A stretch of DNA of 11,820 nt. Origin: Candidatus Gorgonimonas leptogorgiae. GTDB lineage: Bacteria; Pseudomonadota; Gammaproteobacteria; Pseudomonadales; Endozoicomonadaceae. Position numbers and translations under genes: made by a program. The notes below the pieces were generated by a model that did no database searches, was not told the DNA's origin, and worked only from the letters and a program-made list of their open reading frames with translations. Location: contig CAKNAD010000070.1 of assembly GCA_929200515.1 (NCBI GenBank), positions 1 through 11,820 of the forward strand, given 5' to 3'. Positions 1 to 6,216 of this stretch are shown here, one piece after another (the stretch's first letter is position 1; each line of letters begins with the position of its first letter).

Positions 1-2
1 CC

Positions 3-107
3 GCAGGTACTGCGGGGTTAGTCTGTGGAGCGACTGGAGCGGGGATTGTTGCCTAACAATAATCTAGTAAAAGCGTAATGAAACAGAAAAGTTCTAAAGT
101 GATTTAG
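3..107 (+). pseudogene. 3' end of a TnpB-like transposase gene, probably decayed
   Basis: The plus-strand frame starting at base 3 reads AGTAGLVCGATGAGIVA and then stops at 54-56. If the two stops at 54-56 and 60-62 are ignored, the same frame continues SSKSVMKQKSSKVI to a stop at 105-107. An A-C-G motif followed by a late MKQ/KQE segment shortly before the element's end hairpin is the usual shape of IS605-family TnpB C-termini. The two in-frame stops between these parts suggest a decayed gene. The alternative is an intact unrelated gene that really ends at 56 with a Gly/Ala-rich tail. Everything upstream, including the RuvC-like and zinc-finger parts that would settle identity, is outside the window. 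Confidence 0.4.
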
Positions 108-138
108 AACCTTCGCCCTTTAGGGCGGAGTAGTTCAG
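3..138 (+). mobile_element. Right-end remnant of an IS200/IS605-family element
   Basis: The stretch combines a TnpB-like coding tail (3-107) with a strong GC-rich hairpin. The hairpin stem is 111-119 paired with 122-130 (one G-T pair), and outer arms GAAC 107-110 and GTTC 133-136 extend it. The loop region reads CGCCCTTTAGGGCGG and is followed by AGTAGTTCA. That layout, with a tnpB 3' end running into a hairpin with a TTTAGGG core and then TAGTTCA, is what I know from right ends of IS605/IS1341-type elements, where it also forms the 3' scaffold of the TnpB omega-RNA. A second perfect hairpin (91-98 with 103-110, loop GTGA) shares bases 107-110 with the first, so the two could compete. The exact right boundary near 137-140 is inferred, and the left end lies outside the window. 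Confidence 0.5.
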
Positions 139-212
139 ATTGAGAAAATCAAACAAGGTAACAGCAGTAAAAACTTATACTTGCTGAAAACCTGTAATGT
201 TAACTTTATATA

Positions 213-578
213 TTACTTTGTTTTTAGTTTATTTAATGTACCTTTAGGTAAAGCAGAAACTATTGAATTTTTTTGAAAATTAATTTCTGTATTATCGTTT
301 ACTAAAAGGGTAACAAAGTTATCATTTATACGAGTGATTTTCCCAGATATACCACCAGTTGTAGTTACTTCATCGCCTTTAGTTAGGTTATCAAGCAGGT
401 TTCTATGTTCTTTGTTACGCTTGCTTTGTGGGCGCCAAATTAATAGCCAAAATACTAAAACAAATACTGCTAATATAGCTAATTGCGCTACCATGCCTTG
501 AGGTTGTTGTCCGGCTGTACCAGTGCCACCAATGGTTTCTGCAGCTGCGGCATGAGCTTCTGAAAAAAAAGAAAACAT
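213..578 (-). CDS. yajC: Sec translocon accessory protein YajC
   Basis: YajC is a small single-pass inner-membrane protein that associates with SecD and SecF and supports Sec-dependent export. The 121-residue product has the family layout: a short periplasmic N-terminal part rich in Ala/Gly, one membrane helix at about residues 28-48, then the WRPQSKRNKEH junction. A cytoplasmic domain follows with the GDEVTTTGGISGKI motif and a beta-rich end. The start is supported by a GGAG ribosome binding site about 9 bases upstream. It lies 43 bp downstream of tgt on the same strand, the usual tgt-yajC order. In most relatives secD and secF come next; here the 212 bp available downstream contain no secD start and instead hold a transposon end. 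A weak imperfect stem (156-166 with 182-193) lies downstream and might act in termination. Confidence 0.96.
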   Translation of the reverse strand: MFSFFSEAHAAAAETIGGTGTAGQQPQGMVAQLAILAVFVLVFWLLIWRPQSKRNKEHRNLLDNLTKGDEVTTTGGISGKITRINDNFVTLLVNDNTEINFQKNSIVSALPKGTLNKLKTK

Positions 579-621
579 AAATAAATTCTCCGTTGTTAGA
601 TAAAATCAAACTCTTTATTAC

Positions 622-1725
622 TTAAGATTTAGTTGTTCTTAAGCGGTAAAATTCAGATACAAATTGATTCAAAGACTGATTAACAATTGCATTTCTGATT
701 TGCGACATTAGTCTTTGATAATAGCGTAAATTATGAATTGTATTTAGCATTGAGCCTAATATTTCTTTGCACTTATCTAAATGATGTAAATAGGCTCTAG
801 AAAAATTCGTACATGTATAGCAATCACAATTATGCTCTAATGGTTGTTGGTCGGTTTTATATTTGGCATTACGTATTTTAATAACTCCAGACTCTACAAA
901 CAAATAGCCGTTTCTAGCGTTTCTGGTCGGCATAACGCAATCAAACATATCAACACCACGCAATACAGCTTCGACTATATCTTCAGGTTTGCCTACTCCC
1001 ATTAAGTATCTAGGGCGATTACTAGGAAGTTTTGGTGTAGTATGCGATAAAATACGATGCATGTCTTCTTTGGTTTCACCAACTGATAACCCACCAATAG
1101 CGTATCCAGAAAAACCAATATCTGTTAAACCTGCAATAGATTGTTCACGTAATTCTTCAAACAAACCACCTTGGACAATACCAAATAATGCCGAAGGGTT
1201 ATCAGCATGAGCTAACTTAGAGCGTTGTGCCCATCTGAGAGACATTTCCATAGATTTTCTAGTATCAGCAAAGTTAGCATCAGGCTGCAAGCATTCATCG
1301 AATATCATTACTATATCGGAACCTAACTTGCGTTGAATCTCCATAGATATTTCTGGAGATAAAAATACATTAGAGCCATCAATTGGAGATTTAAAGTTAA
1401 CGCCTTCTTCCGATATTTTACGTAAATTCCCTAAACTAAAAACTTGAAAACCACCAGAGTCGGTTAAAATAGGGCCAGACCATTGAATAAATTCATGTAG
1501 GCTACCATACTGAGCGACAATATCTGCTGTGGGTCTAAGCATCAGATGAAAGGTATTACCTAAAATAATTTCTGCACCTATATCTTTTATATCTCTTGGC
1601 AACATAGCTTTTACTGTGCCGTAAGTCCCTACTGGCATGAAACAAGGGGTTTCTACTGTGCCTCTGGCAAAAGATAACTGCCCGCGACGAGCTTGATCAT
1701 CTGTGCCTAAAACTGTGAAATTCAT
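622..1725 (-). CDS. tgt: Queuine tRNA-ribosyltransferase (tRNA-guanine transglycosylase)
   Basis: This enzyme exchanges guanine 34 in the anticodons of Asp, Asn, His and Tyr tRNAs for preQ1, a step in queuosine synthesis. The 367-residue product matches the bacterial family length (E. coli about 375). Visible active-site parts are Asp89 in TDSGGFQVFSL, the GGLSVGE loop at 211-217 and the nucleophile Asp262 in FDCVMPTRNARNG. The zinc site is Cys300, Cys302, Cys305 and His331. All of these align with the E. coli residues at an offset of 0 to -2. The TIM-barrel enzyme therefore looks complete and active. Upstream is the UbiF-like gene (68 bp gap) rather than queA. An extended -10 promoter in that gap probably drives tgt-yajC. 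No queA or other queuosine gene is in the window. Confidence 0.98.
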   Translation of the reverse strand: MNFTVLGTDDQARRGQLSFARGTVETPCFMPVGTYGTVKAMLPRDIKDIGAEIILGNTFHLMLRPTADIVAQYGSLHEFIQWSGPILTDSGGFQVFSLGNLRKISEEGVNFKSPIDGSNVFLSPEISMEIQRKLGSDIVMIFDECLQPDANFADTRKSMEMSLRWAQRSKLAHADNPSALFGIVQGGLFEELREQSIAGLTDIGFSGYAIGGLSVGETKEDMHRILSHTTPKLPSNRPRYLMGVGKPEDIVEAVLRGVDMFDCVMPTRNARNGYLFVESGVIKIRNAKYKTDQQPLEHNCDCYTCTNFSRAYLHHLDKCKEILGSMLNTIHNLRYYQRLMSQIRNAIVNQSLNQFVSEFYRLRTTKS

Positions 1726-1769
1726 AAAATAACTAAATCCATAACTTGCATACTATATAAAATATGTAG

Positions 1770-1778
1770 ATTATAGCA
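1770..1778 (-). promoter_or_regulatory. Extended -10 promoter for tgt-yajC
   Basis: Read on the minus strand the site is TGCTATAAT, a perfect extended -10 (TG, one base, TATAAT). It lies in the 68 bp between the UbiF-like gene and tgt. No convincing -35 box is seen at 16-18 bp, which is normal for extended -10 promoters. Transcription would start near 1763, about 38 bases before the tgt start codon. The call rests on sequence match and position only. Confidence 0.5.
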
Positions 1779-1794
1779 AATAGACAAATTAAAG

Positions 1795-3054
1795 CTAATT
1801 TAAATTTAGTATAGTTTTTAGCGTGCTGGCGATATCTTGGCAGTTACCGCTAGCATAGCTTGCACCAATTTTTTTTAAAAAAGGTATTCTATTAGTAACC
1901 TTTACTCCTATGTTTCTTATAGTTTTGCTAACTATGTTGGTATTATTAAATAATAAATAGATACTATGCACCACAGAGTTCATGGCACAATTAGCAACAA
2001 AACGTTTTCTTGCATAGTTACGGAGTATTTTAACATCACCGATGTTGTTTCCTTGTTTCCTTGCTTGTATTAGCGTGCTCGCTAAACATTGTACATCTTG
2101 AAATCCCATATTTACCCCTTGTCCAGCTAGTGGGTGCACCATATGGGCAGCATCTCCTACTAATGCTAAATTAGGCAAACAATAGTTACTAGCATTAGCT
2201 TTAGATAGCGGAAATGCTCCAGAACTAACAATATTAATTATTTTAGGTAGAAGCTGTGGAAAGTTAGCTTCAATTTGTTGCTGCTGTTGCTGAGAGTTCA
2301 TTTGCGATAAGCTATTTGCTTTGATAGCGCTAGTATGCCAAATTAACGAAGCATAATGCTTGTTTGCATTTGATGCTAATGGTAAAAAAGCTGTAGTGTT
2401 ATCTTCAGCAAATTGTTGCCAAGTTGTCATTCCGGCTGGCTCAGCTATTTCTACTACAGCAGTAAAACAATGTTGCGAATATTCAGTTTTAGTTATTCCT
2501 AACCCTGATGATTTACGCACAAAAGATTCTGCGCCATCTGCTCCTACTAATAAATTAGCAGTTATACATTGGTTATTAGCTGTTGTTATCGATGCCAGAT
2601 TTGCATCTAAATTTAACGCTGTTATTGTCGATGCTGGTAAAATAGTTACATTAGAGTGATTATTGAGTGTTTGTAATATTGCTTGTTGTACTTGCTGATT
2701 TTCTATTATATACCCGAGGAAATCTTGTTTAATTAAATCAGCATCAAAAGTTAACTGGTTGTTATTAACAAGCTGGTGATTTGCTTCTAAGTAGTCCCAT
2801 ACTTTAAGTTGAGTATATGGCGCTTTTTTATTTTCAGGAATTAATTTCCAAGCACCTATTGCTTCCAATAATGTTTGTGAATTAGGATTAATCGCAGAGA
2901 CTCTAAGTGTGGGTACCTCGGTATTTGCTATCGATTTAAATTGTTGTTTATCTATAATAGCTACGTTAAGGTTATTCTCTCCTAAAAAAGTTGCTAGCGC
3001 ACTACCAACCATACCCAAGCCAATAATTAACACATCAAAATGTTGTTGTTTCAT
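1795..3054 (-). CDS. ubiF: UbiF-like ubiquinone biosynthesis FAD-dependent hydroxylase (UbiH/UbiF/COQ6 family)
   Basis: This is an aromatic-ring hydroxylase of ubiquinone synthesis that uses FAD, NAD(P)H and oxygen to add a hydroxyl to the polyprenylated ring. The 419-residue protein has the N-terminal dinucleotide fold GLGMVG at 12-17 with acidic Asp35 after beta-2, the LVGADG motif at 169-174, and the FAD ribityl motif LVGDAAHMVHPLAGQGVN at about 298-315. The middle part (TWQQFAEDNTTAFLPL, then SSGAFPLSK) resembles E. coli UbiF more than UbiH or UbiI as I remember them. That would make it the C6 hydroxylase, but paralogues are easily confused. A Gln6 run (255-260) is unusual and lies on a surface-type segment. 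GGAA 8 bases before the ATG supports the start. It is the first gene of the minus-strand cluster with tgt and yajC. It implies an aerobic respiratory chain. Confidence 0.88.
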   Translation of the reverse strand: MKQQHFDVLIIGLGMVGSALATFLGENNLNVAIIDKQQFKSIANTEVPTLRVSAINPNSQTLLEAIGAWKLIPENKKAPYTQLKVWDYLEANHQLVNNNQLTFDADLIKQDFLGYIIENQQVQQAILQTLNNHSNVTILPASTITALNLDANLASITTANNQCITANLLVGADGAESFVRKSSGLGITKTEYSQHCFTAVVEIAEPAGMTTWQQFAEDNTTAFLPLASNANKHYASLIWHTSAIKANSLSQMNSQQQQQQIEANFPQLLPKIINIVSSGAFPLSKANASNYCLPNLALVGDAAHMVHPLAGQGVNMGFQDVQCLASTLIQARKQGNNIGDVKILRNYARKRFVANCAMNSVVHSIYLLFNNTNIVSKTIRNIGVKVTNRIPFLKKIGASYASGNCQDIASTLKTILNLN

Positions 3055-3055
3055 C

Positions 3056-3075
3056 TGTTATATTCCAGTATAACA
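3056..3075 (-). promoter_or_regulatory. Inverted repeat around the ribosome binding site of the UbiF-like gene
   Basis: A 7-bp perfect inverted repeat (3056-3062 with 3069-3075) flanks a 6-base loop that on the minus strand reads CTGGAA. The loop holds the likely Shine-Dalgarno bases, and the repeat ends one base before the ATG. The same bases also contain TGTTATACT, an extended -10 match, but a start site from that would leave only about 6 bases of leader. Either role is possible. The stem is all A-T except one G-C pair, so folding would be weak. Confidence 0.22.
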
Positions 3076-3416
3076 TATCATTTATTGAGTAAATTTATTT
3101 TATATATTTTCTACAGCTTTTAACTAGAAAGTGCGTTGCAGGAGATAGAAAAAATATATATGTTGGGCTATTCTAACCGTATTGTTAAATATTTTCAATA
3201 AAATTAACTTCATGAATTAATCATTCAGGTTACACACCTTGTTGATTTTGTATCTTTTAATAAGATATTTTCAATGCGTTAATATATCTTGGGTTTTAAT
3301 GCAAAATGATTTAGTTGAGTCATAATGATAAAAATTAAAAAGCATACTATTTACAAGGCTTATTTTTTACCTTATAAATAGTTGTATTTTAACACATAAT
3401 GCTAAAAACTTCCATT
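3076..3416. other. AT-rich intergenic stretch with no gene seen
   Basis: About 340 bp lie between the UbiF-like gene and the orphan ORF, both on the minus strand. No frame of useful length is present on either strand and no tRNA-like fold was seen. A 7-bp perfect stem at 3401-3407 with 3415-3421 overlaps the end of the orphan ORF and could be a weak terminator for it, but no U-run follows on the minus strand. Short dyads such as TGAAT-TAATC-ATTCA near 3213-3227 are expected at this base composition. Confidence 0.5.
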
Positions 3417-3860
3417 TTAGCAACCACCATCAACAAAGTAAACAGTAGTAGAACCACCTGAACCCTGTAGTGCTAATCGAAGGCATCCACCACATCCAAG
3501 CAGACAAGAATGAAATATATTTCTTTCTGATTCAATTTTAATATTAATAGAATCCGTCTTGTTTTTACCTTTCCGCACTAAATTATAATCTAATTTATGC
3601 GCTCCAGTAATATGACGTTTAAATCCTTGATGCTTATTATCTTTATTTATAACATATTCTTTGGTTCTAATATGAGGAATTGCTGATTCACCCCAGCACC
3701 TTATTATAGTTTTATCATACAGATGCATTATTCTGACCCTAGTACACCAAGTATAAATTGGTATTTCCTTACGATTTTCTATTTTTTGTTTTCTAGAATA
3801 AAGATCTTCCAAATTATAGCTGTCTGTATTTGTAATTCTATTTGTTTCTAATGTCTTCAT
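3417..3860 (-). CDS. Orphan protein with Cys/Gly-rich C-terminus, function unknown
   Basis: I do not recognise this 147-residue protein. Residues 1-115 are polar and basic, with no signal peptide and no membrane helix, and contain isolated aromatic and Cys residues (W38, C39, C55, W56). From about residue 118 the character changes to SCLLGCGGCLRLALQGSGG and then a STTVYFVDGGC end, with Cys at 119, 123, 126 and 147 (the last residue). No Shine-Dalgarno is visible before the ATG. A TATAAT at 3933-3938 on the minus strand could be a -10, but the nearest TTGCAA lies 20 bp from it. It stands alone, with about 360 bp of AT-rich DNA on each side. It could be a real fast-evolving gene, a peptide-precursor-like gene or a chance frame. 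I lean only slightly to a real gene, from the length of the open frame in stop-rich DNA. Confidence 0.5.
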   Translation of the reverse strand: MKTLETNRITNTDSYNLEDLYSRKQKIENRKEIPIYTWCTRVRIMHLYDKTIIRCWGESAIPHIRTKEYVINKDNKHQGFKRHITGAHKLDYNLVRKGKNKTDSINIKIESERNIFHSCLLGCGGCLRLALQGSGGSTTVYFVDGGC

Positions 3861-4142
3861 AATTTTAAAAATATATTGTTTTTATCATTTAAATTGTTAT
3901 TTTAAATGAATTTTATGTTATTAACTTGATGGATTATATTCAAAATAAAGATTTTAGTTTGCAATCTATGATATGAATAATAGTTTTTTGTAAATATAAA
4001 CCCAGTATTTTAAACTGTAATATATATACACTTAATAGATATTTATATTTTCAGAAAGTTCATTTAAGTGTGTAACTTGAGTTAATTATTGCTTTGATTT
4101 ATAAATATTCATATTTTTTTATGTACTTGTATCTAAAAAATG
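3861..4142. other. Very AT-rich intergenic stretch upstream of adhC
   Basis: This stretch separates the divergent orphan ORF and the adhC-frmB operon. It holds a possible -10 (TATAAT, minus strand, 3933-3938) for the orphan ORF. No open frame worth calling, RNA gene or long repeat was found. Runs of A/T and short dyads such as TAACTTGAGTTA (4073-4084) occur, but base composition alone can explain them. Confidence 0.45.
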
Positions 4143-4171
4143 TATAATTAGTGTTGTCTAATTAAATAGAC
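4143..4171 (+). promoter_or_regulatory. Candidate adhC-frmB promoter -10 and adjoining operator-like dyad
   Basis: TATAAT stands at 4143-4148, about 75 bp before the adhC start. No good -35 was found at the standard distance. Just downstream, at the expected transcription start near 4155, lies a 16-bp dyad GTCTA-ATTAAA-TAGAC (4156-4171). A symmetric site over +1 is where a repressor would bind. In E. coli the equivalent operon is controlled by FrmR, but no frmR gene is present here, so a regulator would have to be encoded elsewhere. Confidence 0.35.
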
Positions 4172-4222
4172 TAAAAATAATCTTTACTTCAGCTGATAAC
4201 ATTCGTTTAAAAGAGAGGGTAT

Positions 4223-5350
4223 ATGTCAAATAACAATTTTATTAAATCCAAAGCTGCTATTGCTTGGGAGCCTAACAAGCCTTTAGTTATTGAAGAAATA
4301 GACGTAATGTTACCAAAAAAAAACGAGGTTTTAGTTAAGATAATAGCTACAGGCGTATGTCATACCGATGCCTTTACGTTATCGGGTAGGGATCCTGAAG
4401 GTATATTCCCTGCTATTTTAGGGCATGAAGGCGCTGGAATAGTAGAGCAAGTAGGTGAAGGGGTAACTAGTTTAAAAAAAGGCGATCATGTTATACCACT
4501 TTACACACCAGAATGTGGTGAGTGTAAATTTTGTATATCTAAAAAAACTAATCTATGTCAAAAAATTAGAGCAACTCAAGGCAAAGGATTAATGCCAGAT
4601 GGCACTAGTAGGTTTTATAAAGATGGCAAGCCTATCTTTCATTATATGGGAACATCTACATTTTCAGAATATACTGTTATTCCAGAAATAGCTTTAGCAA
4701 AAATTAATGAACAAGCACCGTTTGATGAAGTCTGTCTGTTAGGTTGTGGTATTACTACAGGAATAGGCGCAGTTTTAAATACAGCTAAAGTTCAAGCTGG
4801 AGAGACAGTTGCTGTTTTTGGTTTAGGATGCATTGGGCTTTCTGCAATAATTGGTGCTAAAATGGCAAAAGCAAGCAGAGTTTTAGCTATAGATATTAAC
4901 GAAGATAAATTTGAACTAGCTAAAAAACTTGGTGCTACAGATTGCATTAATCCTAAAAAGTATGACAAACCTATTCAAGATGTAATAATTGAACTTACAG
5001 ATGGCGGTGTTGATTATTCTTTTGAATGTGTAGGCAATGTAAACTTAATGCGATCTGCGTTAGAGTGCTGCCATAAGGGTTGGGGCGAGTCAATAATAAT
5101 CGGCGTTGCCGGTGCAGGTGAAGAAATATCAACACGACCTTTTCAATTGGTAACTGGTAGGGTTTGGCGCGGATCTGCTTTTGGTGGTGTTAAAGGACGT
5201 TCTGAACTACCTAAAATAGTAGATAACTACTTAGATGGCCAATTTAAAATCGACGATTTTATTTCCTATAAAATGCCACACAGCAAAATAAACGAGGCCT
5301 TCGATTTATTAGCAGCAGGTAAAAGTATTCGTTCAGTTCTTAGCTATTGA
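4223..5350 (+). CDS. adhC: S-(hydroxymethyl)glutathione dehydrogenase / class III alcohol dehydrogenase
   Basis: This zinc enzyme oxidises S-hydroxymethylglutathione, the spontaneous adduct of formaldehyde and glutathione, to S-formylglutathione with NAD+. The 375-residue length is typical of class III enzymes. Catalytic zinc ligands are visible as Cys46, His68 (in GHEGAG) and Cys175. The structural zinc site is Cys98, Cys101, Cys104 and Cys112. The Rossmann motif GLGCIG is at 200-205, with Asp224 for the NAD ribose. Arg116 corresponds to the arginine typical of class III enzymes that binds the glutathione adduct. The start has a good GAGAGGG site 4-8 bases upstream. The gene is followed after 7 bp by its pathway partner frmB. 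An A9 run at codons 31-34 is notable, but the frame is intact. The synonym frmA applies equally. Confidence 0.97.
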   Translation: MSNNNFIKSKAAIAWEPNKPLVIEEIDVMLPKKNEVLVKIIATGVCHTDAFTLSGRDPEGIFPAILGHEGAGIVEQVGEGVTSLKKGDHVIPLYTPECGECKFCISKKTNLCQKIRATQGKGLMPDGTSRFYKDGKPIFHYMGTSTFSEYTVIPEIALAKINEQAPFDEVCLLGCGITTGIGAVLNTAKVQAGETVAVFGLGCIGLSAIIGAKMAKASRVLAIDINEDKFELAKKLGATDCINPKKYDKPIQDVIIELTDGGVDYSFECVGNVNLMRSALECCHKGWGESIIIGVAGAGEEISTRPFQLVTGRVWRGSAFGGVKGRSELPKIVDNYLDGQFKIDDFISYKMPHSKINEAFDLLAAGKSIRSVLSY

Positions 5351-5357
5351 TATTATT

Positions 5358-6209
5358 ATGAGTATAAAATTAATAAGTGAAAATAAAGCATTTGGTGGGT
5401 ATCATAGAAGATACTCCCACTCTTCTAAAGTATTAAACTGCACTATGACATTTGCTGTTTTTATTCCAAATAACACCACAAAGGCTAATGTTTATCCAGC
5501 TCTTTATTGGTTATCTGGATTAACATGTACTGATGAAAACTTTATGCAAAAATCAGGTGCCATGAATGTTGCACAACAACTTGGTATTATATTAATTGCA
5601 GCAGATACTAGCCCGAGAGGAGAAAACATACCTGATGATCCAGAAAAAGCGTATGATTTTGGTTTAGGTGCTGGATTTTATGTTAATGCAACGCAAGATC
5701 CATGGAAAAAAAATTATCAAATGTACGATTATATTGTACATGAACTACCTAAAGTAATAACCGAGTTAAATTTGCCAATACAAGCAAATAAAGTAAGTAT
5801 TGCAGGGCATTCTATGGGAGGGCATGGAGCTTTGGTAATTGCAATGCGTAACTCTGAAAAGTATAAGTCAGTGTCTGCCTTTAGCCCAATATGTAATCCT
5901 TGTGCTAGCGCTTGGGGTAAAAAAGCATTCACTAATTACTTAGGCGACAATACAGAAACATGGAAGCAATACGACGCTTGCGAGTTAATTACAAACAACT
6001 TAGCAACCAAGCTACCAGTGTTAATAGATCAGGGTGATAAAGACGAGTTCTTTCCTAAACAGTTACGCACAGAAACTTTAAGCGAAATTGCTCAAGCAAA
6101 TAACTATCCGTTAACAATTAATATGCGTTCAGGATACGATCATAGTTACTACTTTATTGCCAGCTTTATTGAACAGCACCTGCAATTTCACTGGCAGTTT
6201 TTACAATAA
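5358..6209 (+). CDS. frmB: S-formylglutathione hydrolase
   Basis: This cytosolic esterase hydrolyses S-formylglutathione to formate and glutathione, the second step of glutathione-dependent formaldehyde removal. The 283 residues match the esterase D family. The nucleophile elbow is GHSMGGHG with Ser152. The acid is Asp227 or Asp229 in DQGDKDEF, and the base is His262 in GYDHSYYF. The early motif WLSGLTCTDENF (about 51-62) and SPRGENIPDD (about 85-94) are characteristic of the family. Its start lies 7 bp after the adhC stop with no clear ribosome binding site, so translation is probably coupled to adhC. It converges with icd: only 7 bp separate the stop codons. Confidence 0.96.
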   Translation: MSIKLISENKAFGGYHRRYSHSSKVLNCTMTFAVFIPNNTTKANVYPALYWLSGLTCTDENFMQKSGAMNVAQQLGIILIAADTSPRGENIPDDPEKAYDFGLGAGFYVNATQDPWKKNYQMYDYIVHELPKVITELNLPIQANKVSIAGHSMGGHGALVIAMRNSEKYKSVSAFSPICNPCASAWGKKAFTNYLGDNTETWKQYDACELITNNLATKLPVLIDQGDKDEFFPKQLRTETLSEIAQANNYPLTINMRSGYDHSYYFIASFIEQHLQFHWQFLQ

Positions 6210-6216
6210 GCTTCGA

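Noticed and set aside
156..193. Imperfect stem downstream of yajC that might be a terminator.
   Set aside because: The stem is interrupted by mismatches, the loop is long and the following U-run on the minus strand is broken, so I did not list it as a terminator.
2275..2292. CAA/CAG run (six Gln codons) in the UbiF-like gene as an expandable triplet repeat.
   Set aside because: The run is short and mixes CAA and CAG, so it is not a likely slippage site.
3401..3421. 7-bp stem at the end of the orphan ORF as terminator.
   Set aside because: It is AT-rich and not followed by a U-run on the coding strand; mentioned only as a weak possibility.
4315..4323. A9 run early in adhC as a phase-variation tract.
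   Set aside because: Lys/Asn codons in AT-rich genomes give such runs often, and a core detoxification enzyme is an unlikely switch.
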